Shown here: positions 11,875 to 22,787 of the stretch, in pieces
Position numbering within the stretch: the first letter of the stretch is position 1
How the letters are laid out: every line of letters begins with the position of its first letter
NCBI GenBank assembly: GCA_010093515.1
Contig: MU001672.1
Location: forward strand, 1,190,377-1,254,376
Direction of reading: 5' to 3'
Origin: Lineolata rhizophorae
Taxonomy: Eukaryota > Ascomycota > Dothideomycetes > Lineolatales > Lineolataceae
Length of the DNA: 64,000 nucleotides
Notes under the pieces: generated by a model
What the model saw: only the letters and a program-made list of their open reading frames with translations
Database searches by the model: none
What the model was told of the DNA's origin: nothing
Position numbers and translations under genes: made by a program

Positions 11875-13653
11875 GCCACCGTTCACGCTTTTTCTTCGCG
11901 GTCTGGCATTATTGTTGCTCATCGGCAAAGGCTCCGATTGTCCTGTTTCCGCAGATACGTCTGGTTTTCAAGTCTTGTGTGAATAGCAAGGTGGACTTTT
12001 TCTAGACTGACTATTCTTCCTCTACTTGCGGGCGTCTATTTGCCTGCGTAATTATTTTTACTAAGGCTAGGAGTGGGAAAGTACTCTGAGCGACATCACC
12101 CCCTTCCCACAAACTGACTCGACCAATCACCTTGGGCGTTTGCTTGTCTCATCGGCTAGGCTTTTGCATGTTTCCTGTTTCCATTCCTCTCATCACATCC
12201 GAAAATAGAGGCTTCGATGGAGAAGGGGCACACTTTTTTTTCCTCATTCCTTTCTCATACCCACCGCCACTGCACTGCATCGCAACAGGAAGATCCCTCG
12301 GATCGGCGATGCGTTCGGACTTGACGAGTTTCATTTTGGTTGGAAAGCTCTGGCGGCTTTAGCTGTCGACTTCCCTCTTCCTTATTTGTACCACAGTCTC
12401 GGCAATTATATTCTGTGCAAAGACGCCTGGGCACACGGGCTGAGAGACTGTCTACTGAACGGATGGGGGAAGCAATTCTTTGCTGCCATGGAGCGATTCG
12501 TCGTGGGACGGGTCGAACTTAAGGTTCAAGGCTCTCCTAGAAGGTTCTATCTGCTGGCGCATTACTCCTCTTTCTTTTTTTTTTTTTTTTTTTTCAACAC
12601 TGCTGAGTCTCGTCCGCTTCAAGCACAGAACCACCCCGCTGTCTCTTGTACTCGGAAATATCTTAACCCCGTTCCGAAGCCTGTCACCCCACCCCTGTCC
12701 TCAATTACCGGCTTTTAGTCGACGCTCTTGTTCTCTGCATAGCGGCATTGTTTGTATCTTTGCTTTGAGGCTTAGTCTTTCTTGCCTCCGTTTCTAGTTT
12801 TCTTACTTCTATTCCATTCGTGTTTTGCGTCCAGAGTCAGATACTATCTTCCACCCACCACCGTCAATCTCCTCTCCTCTTCCTTTTGGGTCCTCATTGC
12901 TGGTCTGCTTTCTTGGCCGGGTCGGCATGGAGGGATTGGTATGTCATGGACGTGGAAGATTTGTTTTTATGGTGCTTTCTGCAATGGTCGGAGCAGTTGT
13001 GGGGGTTATGAGAGTAGAAAGAGCGAAAACGATTAGTGTGGTAGGAGTGCGGACTGTTGAAAAAGTGTTGCTTGAAAATTTTCCCATTTCTCTCTTCACC
13101 CTTTTTTGCTTCCTTTTCCCTTCCTTGCTCTGTAGGTAGCCAATGGCCTGGGTTCATGTTTGTGTCTTTCGTGTGGCGGAGACTGGAGAGCGATATGGTT
13201 GTGTCTCTGCTGCGCCTAGGTCTTTAGATAGGCAAATGGACACAAAAAATTCCATTAAACATCAACTAATAATGTATCTCCAAAGAGATATGGAAGTGAA
13301 CTGTCTTTTACCTTTGGATAATGTCACCGAAAGTTGCTGTTTTTTGGTAAGCGAACTGCAACATAGCGAGAGCGCGGTGTCAATTCCGGGTATCAGACTA
13401 CAGATTTGATTGAGCAGCTCAACTAGCAGGTCAATATACAGACGTCTGGGAAGAGAAGTATTTTATTGGAGGATCTACTTAGAATAAGCTTGAACAAGTC
13501 AGTCCAACCTACTAGTGTAGGTGGCCTATGCCAAAATTTCGCCATTTGTTTTAACAAATTAACAAATGACACGGGAACCGGCTGCAGGCTTTGACTGCAT
13601 CAGTCAAATTCAGCTGCCATTCCGATTGCCGCGCAATGCCCAAAGGCGCAGAC
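11875..13653. other. 3' untranslated and intergenic region
   Basis: T-rich sequence downstream of the La-protein gene, with a run of 20 T's at 12575-12594. Open stretches are short and low-complexity. Nothing else is recognised. Confidence 0.5.
12575..12594 (+). repeat. poly-T tract
   Basis: Twenty consecutive T's, preceded by TTTC, in non-coding DNA after the La-protein gene. It could be a simple-sequence expansion or the trace of a poly-A tail inserted on the minus strand. No flanking retroelement was recognised. Confidence 0.8.
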
Positions 13654-14252
13654 TCAAGTCCTGGCTCGGCGGATGTAAATCTTGGGATATTTCCCACCAT
13701 TGTCCTGGTGGCACTCTTGCACGAAGTCTTGGATAGCCTGGAACTCCTCCATCCTCCAGATTGGGAAATGAACACAGCGGGTTTCAAATTCATCTCGCAT
13801 TGGCCCAGGAGGAAGGTCTGCGAGGGCAAAGGCCAGAAATATAATGATGTGTGACTGATTTATTTTATAGAACCAGTCGGGGTGATCTTCGAAGTCGTGC
13901 CGCTCAGTGTTGTAATGAGCTTCATTGCGGAAATCTTGCCATTCCTCCAAGCCGAATACCTTAAGTGCAATTTCAGTCATATCTTGGCGCAAGTCCTGAA
14001 CTATTTCGTGCTGGGTGCAATCCAACATCCACCATGCGGCGGCGAAGTTCTGCCCCATATAGTACCGAGAGTCTTCTTCGGAAGCAATGTGGTACCGGAG
14101 TCCAACTTCGAAATCAGGCTACAATAGTTAGCTCCATTTCTATTTTTAAATGTACGGAACCCTGTCCTTACAATAGTTCCAGCACCTTCTAAGCGTGGCA
14201 CGGACAAAACCGACCAACCCTCACCCCCGCCCACTTCTCCTGACGCGCTCAT
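13654..14252 (-). CDS. small hypothetical protein, 181 residues
   Basis: Two exons on the minus strand: 14252-14172 (MSASGEVGGGEGWSVLSVPR...) and 14118-13654. They are joined in phase across a 53-base intron with donor GTAAGG and acceptor TTGTAG. The product is acidic and aromatic-rich (YYMGQNFAAAWWMLDC, DHPDWFYKINQSHIIIFLAF, FPIWRMEEFQAIQDF). A short hydrophobic stretch IIIFLAFALADLPPG lies in the middle, but it is not a clear membrane helix. No signal peptide and no family are recognised. The two-exon structure, the consistent phase and the unbiased residue mix argue for a real gene. It lies between a house-keeping gene and an AT-rich island, a usual place for lineage-specific genes. Confidence 0.6.
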
Positions 14253-14959
14253 AGTGTAGACCTAACTTTTGTTAATCTGCGTGCTTGTACAGGTACAAAG
14301 TTTCGTTGTTGGTGGGAAAAAAGAAGATATCTTCTGTGCAGGAAAAGCAATAAAGAAGGATCTTCTTAGGTATAAATAGGCGGTAGCCCAAGAGAACTAT
14401 GAGCAATCTCCCTTAAACCGCACAATTGAATTTAATCCTTTGCTACTTGAGTAGTGACAAACAGCAGTAGTCATTTATATTCACCCAACCAGGTAAGTTA
14501 AATATCGGGCAATCCAATAACTGTTGCACGCTACAGCTTTCTGCTGTTCATAGCTTATAATTAGGGTTACTCTGGATATTCGTGTCCCCGGTGTGATCAA
14601 ACACTCTAGGCTTTCTTATGGGTAGAGTAACTGGTACTCGTTAGATATGTAGCCAGCATGTCTATGGATAACTTGCACAACTCTTAAAGAAAACCTCCAT
14701 AATTTTGGTTCTTCATTTCGCTACCTAACAGTACCACAGTCATAGTAGATTCAAATGTACCAGTCATTACGTATTGTCATACCCGATCAATTCATTGTGT
14801 ATTATGCTTTGAATAGGTTAATATATATGTTAGGTGAATAGTCACTTGCCTACTTATACTTCGTTGTTCTTTGTAAACGCATCCGTGACTGTTTTCTCCC
14901 ACTCTTCTCATATCCCTCCAATTTTACACTTTGTTACCCCGCAGAATCGTAGCCGCAAG
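14253..14959. other. AT-rich island, left part, with an orphan promoter-like signal
   Basis: The sequence is AT-rich and lacks any long open frame. On the plus strand a TATAAATA box at 14371-14378 is followed about 115 bases later by CAACCAG and a GTAAGT splice donor at 14493. No ATG-initiated frame follows. This looks like a promoter and first non-coding exon whose gene has decayed, or a non-coding transcript. Confidence 0.35.
14371..14378 (+). promoter_or_regulatory. TATA box without an obvious downstream gene
   Basis: TATAAATA followed by GGCGG. A leader-like stretch runs to 14492 and ends in a consensus splice donor at 14493. It points away from the small minus-strand gene at 13654-14252, so it would serve a rightward transcript. 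Confidence 0.35.
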
Positions 14960-15560
14960 GCTTTAGTGTATACTGAGCATGCGTTTTAGCGCCTTGATAT
15001 TGGCCAGGCTCCTCCACATCAACGCAGGAGTCCGTAGGCTACCGCTCTGGAAATAGTTAGAGCTCCCTGGATACCTCATGGACACTACCACCAGCCCTAG
15101 GAACTTCATAGCCGCGTCTCTCGGCCGGAATATAGCCGTGGGTATCATAGATAGCAGCAGTAGCACGTGAGTTTGGGGACACATGATGCCGGCCCAGGCT
15201 TCGCTCTGTGTTAGCGTACATAGATCGCGGAGTAGAGCTTACACCTCTCTCTGCAACCTCATCAATACATTCTGTTTGACACCACACACTCTGTGACGCT
15301 CGACAAATATAAAACAGAGGGAGACTGCGGTAGAAGTTCTCAAAGCTTTCCCGAGAATGCGCTGGGAGCATATAGCTGTACGCGAGTAGATACGTAGACA
15401 TTGCTGGCGTGATGTAACAGTTGTCGAACGGCGCCGGGTCTCAGTGACGCGCGGGCCAATATTTCCTCAGCATGAGTCAAAACACCCTCCCACTCATACT
15501 GGCTGGACGCGTTTTGGGCATGTCGTAAAATCATATCCCTCACTTCCCTTTACTCGCCCC
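14960..15560 (-). pseudogene. decayed protein-coding region of unknown family
   Basis: Three minus-strand frames are open in succession: about 15543-15340 (MRDMILRHAQNASSQYEWEG...), 15401-15057 (MSTYLLAYSYMLPAHSRESF...) and 15184-14963. Base composition here is less AT-rich than on either side, and residue use is protein-like. No frame holds a recognisable domain, and the open stretches do not join through obvious introns. The best reading is the remnant of a host gene broken by shifts or mutation inside a RIP-affected island. A multi-intron gene of unknown family is possible. Confidence 0.3.
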
Positions 15561-16764
15561 GAGATTCTGTATGGAGATAAGCTAACGCCATAATATCAGA
15601 AAGGTAGAATGGAAACGTCATAGTGAGCTATCCCAAATATATCCCTCTATAAAGCGCCACAGTAGTTAAACGCATTATTTAGTCCACGAAACATACCATC
15701 ATAACCTACTGTAAGGCTATTCCGAGGGGTAATAAGGGCTTCCCTAAGGAATGCTGAACTCATTTTGTTGTAGGTTGTAGCTAGATAGATACTCACTCTG
15801 GGCTGGAAAAGTTTGAATCAGAAAAAGGAGAATAAACAAGCTGCGACTTCGGTATTTGATCAAGCGTTCGAAGTACGTGTAGGCTGGCGTTAATATTCAA
15901 ATGTGCAGTTATGCACTGTGCTTATTTATATATAAGACCCCTGCACGAGCGATAATTATGCAACCTTATGCAGGCAGTGAGGATACTGAGGTACCAATGC
16001 CGAGCTTGTTTGAAGTTTTCAATTCAACATTGTCGCCCACTCTAACTCTCTTCTAGAACGGGAGATGCCGAGGAACGTAGAACTCCACTTTTGTAGTCCT
16101 TAGGTTTATTAGTGCGACTAATAGCAATTTAGAAACCTAGAGCTCGTAGCATATAGGATAGGTAAAGATTTATTTTAAAGGCCAAATTGTTGGATAGAAA
16201 GCGCTCTTGAATTTGCGCTGTATTTAGCTCGGAAAACTTACATGGTGAATATATGATGGAGGTCTCCTCTAAAATTATTTACTATTATAAGCTGGTACTC
16301 TTAGTGTAATTGGTCTTTTGAACGGGCTTGACATATTCACTATTCAACTTAGTGATAAGGTAGAAAGTAGTAATGGTAAGTTTTCACGTTCTACGTGGGA
16401 AATACTTCTTCCCATAGCGTAAGTAACTGTGAGCTTAATCTTTTGTAAAATTGTTGTAGAAAGTTTAGCCACAAAATTTTATATTCCCGCGTCTTTAAGC
16501 TCTTACCTTGGAAGACCAATCCGGAGTTGATGCCACTTATTTTGAAGCCTTGAAGCTTGGCCCGGCACGTACTACGTAACTCAAATCAGTGATGGGTTGC
16601 CCCATTTGGCTAGCGCTTGCACCTTTGCCGGACATTCTCCGCCACTATGTATCGCCGGGGCCTCGGGCCTCGCAACATCCACTCCCGCCTCACTCTATAA
16701 TAGTCATTCTCGCCTCACCATTAACTACCACGTATCGTACACATCCACCGCCGCACTTCACGAT
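15561..16764. other. AT-rich island, right part, and promoter of the G-patch gene
   Basis: AT-rich DNA with frequent TA steps and no open frame of note up to about 16560, then an abrupt change to GC-rich DNA just before the G-patch gene. No repeat ends were recognised. Confidence 0.45.
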
Positions 16765-17535
16765 ATGCCTGCCAGCAGTGATGATGAAACTTATACGATT
16801 CCGCTGAAAGACCAGCGTGCCTTCGGCGCCGGTATCAAGCGCAAACGCATTGCCTTCGTTCCGGCTAGCGACCCGACTAGCGCCGCCGGCGCGCCTCGAG
16901 ACATCGACGGCGCCTCCGTCGCGGACCGTTACTTGGAGATTGTGCTCGGCAAGAGTGCTGCGAAGGAAGTGTCGGCCCTGCCCGCGGCGCCAGGGGAAGC
17001 TACAGCCGCAGAGAGCGAGCGAAGGACAAACGTGCAAGCGGATGGGGGTGCTGGCGCGGAGTTGAGGCGCCCGTCAAGTGCGCCGGTAGCTGCCGCTGCA
17101 GAATGCGATATTTGCAAATTACCGATTACGTCTGTCGCCGCCGGCACTATCCCTCATGAGGCCACGTTGGCACATCAAGTCTGTTTGGAGCATTCGTATC
17201 CTCCTTCCGCTATCGATCGTAATCGCAAAGGCCTCGCGGTGTTGCGCGCGCAGGGTTGGGACCCAGATGCACGGGCGGGACTAGGTGTAGGTGGCGAAGG
17301 GATTTTGCATCCGATTAAGGTAGTGGAGAAGAATGATACGGTTGGATTGGGAGTGGATATGAAGAAAGAGAAAGATGGAGCCGCGGCAGTGGCGGCAGCA
17401 AAGAAAAAACCCAAGAAGCTGGATGCAGGACAGGTAAGGGCAAAAGAAAAGGAAGATAGGGTAAGGATGGAGAAGCTGAGGAGGGCATTCTACCAGAGTG
17501 ACGATGTCACAAAGTATTTAGAGGAAATGGGGTGA
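16765..17535 (+). CDS. G-patch domain protein
   Basis: Single exon, 256 residues from the ATG at 16765 (MPASSDDETYTIPLKDQRAF). The frame is open further upstream, but that part is Ser/Thr-rich and reads as leader. The N-terminal KDQRAFGAGIKRKRIAFVPA segment and a CDICKLPI...HQVCLEH cysteine/histidine pair suggest a small zinc-binding motif at about residues 113-140. A G-patch follows (LRAQGWDPDARAGLGVGGEG, ending KNDTVGLGV). The C-terminus is a Lys/Glu-rich helix (KEKEDRVRMEKLRRAFYQSD). G-patch proteins usually activate DEAH helicases in splicing or ribosome biogenesis, so a nuclear RNA role is likely; the partner is unknown. Confidence 0.75.
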   Translation: MPASSDDETYTIPLKDQRAFGAGIKRKRIAFVPASDPTSAAGAPRDIDGASVADRYLEIVLGKSAAKEVSALPAAPGEATAAESERRTNVQADGGAGAELRRPSSAPVAAAAECDICKLPITSVAAGTIPHEATLAHQVCLEHSYPPSAIDRNRKGLAVLRAQGWDPDARAGLGVGGEGILHPIKVVEKNDTVGLGVDMKKEKDGAAAVAAAKKKPKKLDAGQVRAKEKEDRVRMEKLRRAFYQSDDVTKYLEEMG

Positions 17536-18168
17536 AGAGAATGTGGTGTAGACCTTGAAAATCGCCTTACAACCGAAGAGATAGACGCTATGGCCTTGTG
17601 AGGGGCTACTACGATGTGGTTTTGGCCTTAATACTGACGTAAGTCCGCTTCAAGATCGCCCTATGCAGAAATTCCATGTGCATCTGTGCAAACATCTGTC
17701 GTAGGACTTGCTGGTGTGTACGCTCTGAAAAGACGGAAGCATGCATGCACTTATTGGCCACGGCTTTTTTTTCCTATTTTGGGCTTGTTGATAGTGAATG
17801 CCTAGGAAATGAAGACAGTTGTGCCGGTGAGGCGTGTTAGAATGGGTTTACGTTTCTATGGTTCAAACTTGAGTTGTTCGACATGTATCTATAACTGAGT
17901 AAATACACCGAATATGCAATTGTATTTAGGTTTCACCATCTACAGATCTATCGTTAACCGGTAGTTGGCATACACGTAGTTTCGAGTCCCGAGACACATT
18001 AGTATACCATGTAGCGTATCAAAAACCGAAAACCCGATTGCGCATATATACGCCCTTTACCCGATCCACAAAATAGATACTGCGCCCTACATCAATCACC
18101 TCGAAGCATCGATTGGGAAGAGAAACGCCGATTTGAAATCGATCAAGCTGTGCTCTCCGGAAAAACTC
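17536..18168. other. intergenic region between convergent genes
   Basis: Moderately AT-rich, shared 3' region of the G-patch gene and the minus-strand SDR gene. No gene or RNA recognised. Confidence 0.5.
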
Positions 18169-19673
18169 TCATTCGGCTTTCCGGCTCCTCCTTGACCCTG
18201 GCTTTTTATGTGCCGCTCCCGACGATCTTGCCGCCGCGCCATCCTCTTCTTCCTTACTGGCCTCCTCACTCCCAGCCTTCTTCTTCTCTTTCGCTCTTTT
18301 CATCGCTCCTTCCTTCTCTAGCATCTCGACTGTCTTCTCACTCGCCTGCCACAGCGCCTTTTGCGCTTGCTCACTCGTAATCTCCTCCCGCATAAACCGC
18401 ACCACCCTACACTCCTTTACAAACTTAACATCCATATCCAGGCCCGACCCTTCACTCGGTCCGGCCACCTCCCCCACTTTACCTTCATCCTGGCTTTCGA
18501 CGACCATGGCGCCCAAGCCCCCCGCGCGGAGCGATCCTTCCATCGCAGCCCACAGGAACCCTTGCGCGCCTTGCTCGGAACTCTTGAGTACGAGCCACCA
18601 TAGCGGCCACGTTAGCAGGTAGGCTAGCAAGCCCCAGAGAGAGCCGAACGTGAGCCAGCGCCGCATGCCGGGCGTGCGCGACCAGCCCGGATCGACGACC
18701 AGGACGCGTGCGTTGCAGGGCGCTTTGTCGGGTCGGGCGTACGAGGAAAGGTGCTTCTGAAAGGCGGCAGCGAAGGTCATCAAGGCGAGGTAAGAGGCGG
18801 AGTGGGCGGAAGACGGAGAGATGGGTGGTGTGGGAGACGAAGAGCTAGCGTCGGGTTTTTCCGTCATCTTTGACCTGGACTTTTCCGTGGAGCCGGACGA
18901 CGGGGCGGCCTCGAGCTCTGGTAGCTTCCCGCCCATGTACGAGCTACACGACCCGAATATCACCCTGACGTCTCGATCCGGCGGCTGCGCCCGCAGCGCC
19001 GGGCTTAGGATGCTAAGCAGGTGGAAGTTGGCAATGTAGTTGAGTCCCCAACTCGTCTCGAGACCGTCCTTCGTGGTGGTTAGCTTGCCGCCCGGAGGGG
19101 TGAAGGTGTTCGCGCAGAGGATGAGCATATCGAGACGGCGCGGCGGCGCGTTGTCGACCCATTTGGTTGCGAAGACACGTATGCTCTGTAGCGAGGAGAG
19201 GTCAACGTGCTCGGCTGTAATGAGCTGATTTTTGGTTTGGGCGCGGAGGTCCATGATGTAGTCGACGAGAAAAGGGTCGGAGAGAGGGTGCTGGGTAAGG
19301 AGGACGATTTGGGCACCGCGAGACGCGAGCGTTTTGGCAACAGCAGCGCCGATGCCTGATGTTGCGCCCTGTGTGGCGATGTTAGGTTCGCAATTGAATG
19401 AGGAATATGGAGATGTCTGTAAAATGGGACTTTGGGAGAACCGCGGAGGGTATAGTGGAAGCAAATTAAAACTGAGAGATGTACCGTCATCATAATCACT
19501 TTCCCATGCATTAGCCGCTCCGAATTATTCCTTGCGCCCCCAAAATACCATTTCAGGAGGGCAAGAAGTGCGATCCATGGCACCGTGATGAGCGCCGTGT
19601 TGAGCGCCGTGACTAAGTACGGTATGCTCTCGACACCCTCGGACAGGGCATGTTTTATGATATAAACAGGCAT
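18169..19673 (-). CDS. membrane-anchored short-chain dehydrogenase/reductase-fold protein lacking the YxxxK motif
   Basis: Two exons: 19673-19485 and 19368-18169; 462 residues. Residues 1-63 hold an N-terminal membrane segment (TALITVPWIALLALLKWYFG). The Rossmann glycine motif TGATSGIG is formed across the intron. An SDR core follows, with RRLDMLILCANTF in place of the usual NNAG, GLETSWGLNYIANFHLL, and VRVIFGSCSSYMGG carrying the catalytic-type serine. Where the family shows YxxSKLALM, this protein has HSASYLALM, so both catalytic Tyr and Lys appear replaced. A second hydrophobic segment (GLLAYLLTWPLWWLVL) and a Lys/Glu-rich tail close the protein. Fungal relatives are ER or lipid-droplet oxidoreductases. 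The altered motif suggests weak activity or a non-catalytic role. Confidence 0.82.
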
Positions 19674-20396
19674 GGCTGCCCGGTAAGCTCGCGGCGAGCT
19701 TGGCGGCTCAATGAGGTCGCGTTCTGAGTCCGGGTTCGCATGCGTGCAGTCGAAGCTCAGTTGAGCCGCACAGGGGCAGACGCAACATCGTGCTTGGTGC
19801 GCAGCCGCGGGGCGGGCCGATTGGTGGCGCGCCGCCTTCGCCCTGCGGGGGCCGGAACAACCACGATCCGCATATTTAATGCTACATAGTACATCCACAA
19901 CCAAGCCTGCATCATGGTACTTTAACCTAAATAACTTCGCACGCACATAAGATGGAAGGAATCTGACACCAGCCTTGAAATTTACGAACTTAGCTCTAAC
20001 TGAAGAAACTACGATAAGCCGACAGCAAATTGCTGATGGAGCAAACTGGGGAATAAAGATCGCAGCCTCTTAACTGACTGAGCGATCAAAAATAAGTAAA
20101 ATCGTAAATAGGCACTATTTGTGCTCTGGTTTCATATATTCAATTTCTTTCTTTTCATTTTTTTCCCCTCTAGCTATTGCTGTTATTGAGATATCGTAGG
20201 TCTTGGTTCTCCTGAAGCCAACCTATGGCGGGGACGTTCGAGAGCGCCAAGCCGGGGCGGAGAAGTCCCCGCCCGGAGGTCCCAGCATTCTCTGGTGTCT
20301 TGCGATCGCAAACCAACCCTCGTCCGCAGTTCGCCATCGACCACCAAATCGCACCACACTCTTTCACGTCCCGCCTACAAACTGAATAGTCATAAT
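19674..20396. other. divergent promoter region, SDR gene and TAF10 gene
   Basis: Region between divergently transcribed genes. It has AT-rich stretches near 20080-20170 and CA-rich leader sequence just before the TAF10 start. No gene recognised. Confidence 0.5.
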
Positions 20397-21236
20397 ATGG
20401 CGGACATGTCGCGACCGCCGCCGGCCGATGATACTGGCGGCCCGGAGATCAAGGAGGAAGAGCTAGACGCGTCTCTCGAGGCCGACATCACTCGCGACAA
20501 CGAGGGCGGCGCCGCCACCGCCGCGGTCGACCAGCCGGACCCCATGAACCTAGACGGCGGGAACGACGTGGCGACGGCGGCGGCGGCCAACGGCATCAAC
20601 GCCGAGCCCGTCCCGCTCGAGTCGCGCATCCCGGCCAAGAAAGATGTGACGCTGCGCGAGTTCCTGAGCAAGATGGACGACTACGCGCCGATTGTACGCC
20701 ACCGAGTTCTCTCGACACCAGCGGCTCCTGAGCCAAGGCGCAGAAGCCCCGGGGTCGCAACGTGCCTTGTAACGAGCTCTGCTGACGCTTGATGCCCCTA
20801 GATCCCCGACGCCGTGACAAACTACTACCTCACGCTGGCCGGCCTGCCCCCTCCGCCGCAAACGTCGCCCCACCTCGCCCGCCTGCTCGCCCTCGCGACC
20901 CAGAAGTTCGTCGCCGACATCGCCGCCGACGCCTACCAGCACGCGCGCATCCGCTCCTCCAACACCACGTCGAACAACCCTATGGGGGGCCTCGGCGCCG
21001 TCGCCGGCTTCGGCACCACGGGCGGGCCGCAGGGCCCTGCGGGCGCGGGCGGCCCCGCGGGCGCGGGCAAGGATGGGCAGCAGGGCAAGGGCACCAACTT
21101 GGGCGTGCCGAGGGCTGGCTTCGGCGGCGGTGGCCAGGGTGGCAGTCAGGGGAGGACGGTGCTGACTCTGGAGGATCTGGGCGTGAGTGCGGGAGAGTAC
21201 GGCATTTCTCTTAAGCGTAGCGAGTATTACCGGTAA
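20397..21236 (+). CDS. TAF10: transcription initiation factor TFIID subunit 10 (TAF10)
   Basis: Two exons, 20397-20693 and 20802-21236, 243 residues. The N-terminal 80 residues are acidic and Ala/Gly-rich. The conserved histone-fold region spans the intron: [15 protein letters not shown] joins [15 protein letters not shown], then [20 protein letters not shown]. The family [17 protein letters not shown] ending follows a Gly/Gln-rich insert of about 70 residues ([20 protein letters not shown] and more). This insert stretches the second histone-fold helix pair apart, as in other fungal TAF10 proteins. TAF10 is shared by TFIID and SAGA and is needed for their assembly in the nucleus. Confidence 0.93.
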
Positions 21237-21619
21237 GGGGTTGGGGTTTCCACGGTTCCTTGGGGATATGGTACGGGCTTTTGGGATCAGAAGGGACGCA
21301 CTTGTGCAGACTTGCGGAGTGGGACGCGGATGTACGAGTGGGAAGCTTGCATTTAGACGGTGTTTCCGGCGTTGGGATGTATTTGGAGAGAATCATTGCG
21401 AAGCCTCTCAAGTCACGAGACCATTTCTCATCATTACGGGAGCGATGGGCATGATGCGCTTTGTACACAGAGGTGTCCTGAGAATGGGCCCTCATCTTAA
21501 GTCGTACACTACAATACAGCACGAAATACCCTGATCGTGAACGCCATCTAGGAACCAGCTATGCAACAATCCATCCCACACACACCATGATCAACAACTA
21601 CTTCTGGGACCCCCGACGC
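21237..21619. other. short intergenic region between convergent genes
   Basis: Shared 3' flank of TAF10 and the mitochondrial S19 gene. No gene recognised. Confidence 0.5.
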
Positions 21620-22191
21620 TCATCTGTTCTTGGTCTGGGTGTACTTGAACCTCTTTCTCGTCCTGGGCATGACGGCGACCATCAGTCTACAGAGTCTCCA
21701 GTCTTCGTCTCTCCCCCCGTAAAAAGACACATGGCTCGAGCCTCGGCTGGCGTCAAGTTGAAAACGGAGCACTTACGGCGCAAACTCGCCCAACTTGTGC
21801 CCGACCATCTCCTCCGTGATCGTGATGTCGTGGTACACGATGCCGTTGTGGACCTGGAACCGCAGGCCGACGAAGCTGGGCAGGATCGTCGCCGAGCGCT
21901 GCTGCGTCTTGACGGGCGTCGCGCGCTCGCCGGGCTTGGGCCGCGCGATGTGGAGCCTGTTTTTTTCGTTTGGTTCCGCGCGGGAGAGGCCCGGGTCAGC
22001 AAATGAGAGGCCGGAAAGGGAGTTTTGCGACGGCCTCGGGTTGACGGAGAGACGCGGTTGCGTTGCGACAACTTACGGGACGATGTGAGGACCTGGAGAT
22101 GTCGGCCTTAGTGTCAATTGCAATGGACTTGGTATGCCAGTAACGTACCTTTCCACACCGAGCGGTGGAACAGAATTCGTGTAGGCTGCAT
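21620..22191 (-). CDS. RSM19: mitochondrial small-subunit ribosomal protein uS19m (Rsm19)
   Basis: Four exons on the minus strand: 22191-22149, 22092-22077, 21956-21777 and 21662-21620, 93 residues, matching the size of yeast Rsm19. Exon 1 reads [15 protein letters not shown]. The 16-base exon 2 supplies GPHIVP, and exon 3 carries [20 protein letters not shown], then [15 protein letters not shown]. Exon 4 ends [13 protein letters not shown]. This is the bacterial-type S19 signature ([19 protein letters not shown]), so it is the organellar rather than the cytosolic protein. It binds 16S-type rRNA in the head of the mitochondrial small subunit. The gene has no long open frame, so automatic annotation may miss it. 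All junctions use GTAAGT or GTACGT donors and AG acceptors in consistent phase. Confidence 0.92.
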
Positions 22192-22787
22192 CGTGCCGGG
22201 GCGATTGACGTTCGGCGGCGAGGTGGTGAGTTCTCAGCGCGATGGCTCCGCAAAAACGGGACCCATCCTGCGGCGCCGGCGATGGCTGAGTCAGCACATC
22301 TTCAGTGGACGGCAGACATGATCACCTGACTAAGTTAAGCACCTACTTCAGTTCAGCAGTTTGGCATCCAAAGCCGGAGTTTTCATAAAATGATACATAA
22401 TTTTCTTTCTTTAGTGTGAGTATTAATTGTACAGAGAACAATCTAGGGTACTACGGTTTCGCATCCAAAAGACCGCAGAATCTGACAAAAGGCAATGAAG
22501 CAAGCCATAGAGTTTGAGAGAACCGCTATGTGGCCTGTTCCAAGTCAGTATTTTACCCACTTCTTCCCTTAATTCTATAAAAGCCTACTAGCTTACAAGC
22601 CCCAAGGCCAATGCTCTACACTCGAATCCACTTTCTAACCGCAGGGAAATTCGCACACCAACGCCCCAATTACCTTTCTTTTTATCCCCGGCCCTTTACC
22701 CACGCCATGCTATAAAAACACCCACTCCCCACTACTCCACCACACTCCCTCCCCATCCCCATCCCCATCCTCACGCCCCACAACCCT
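22192..22787. other. intergenic region with CA/CCCAT simple repeats
   Basis: Upstream of the S19 gene and downstream of RRP42. The sequence is AT-rich near 22380-22440 and then C-rich, with three CCCCAT units at about 22751-22768. No gene recognised. Confidence 0.5.

Noticed and set aside
12575-12594. Poly-T run as a minus-strand LINE or processed-gene tail
   Set aside because: No coding remnant or target duplication was seen on either side.
20789-21214. Arg/Gly-rich open frame over TAF10
   Set aside because: Shadow of the TAF10 Gly/Gln-rich insert in another frame.
21682-22071. Minus-strand open frame of 129 codons over the S19 gene
   Set aside because: It is a shifted frame of the true spliced S19 gene; the conserved residues are in another frame.
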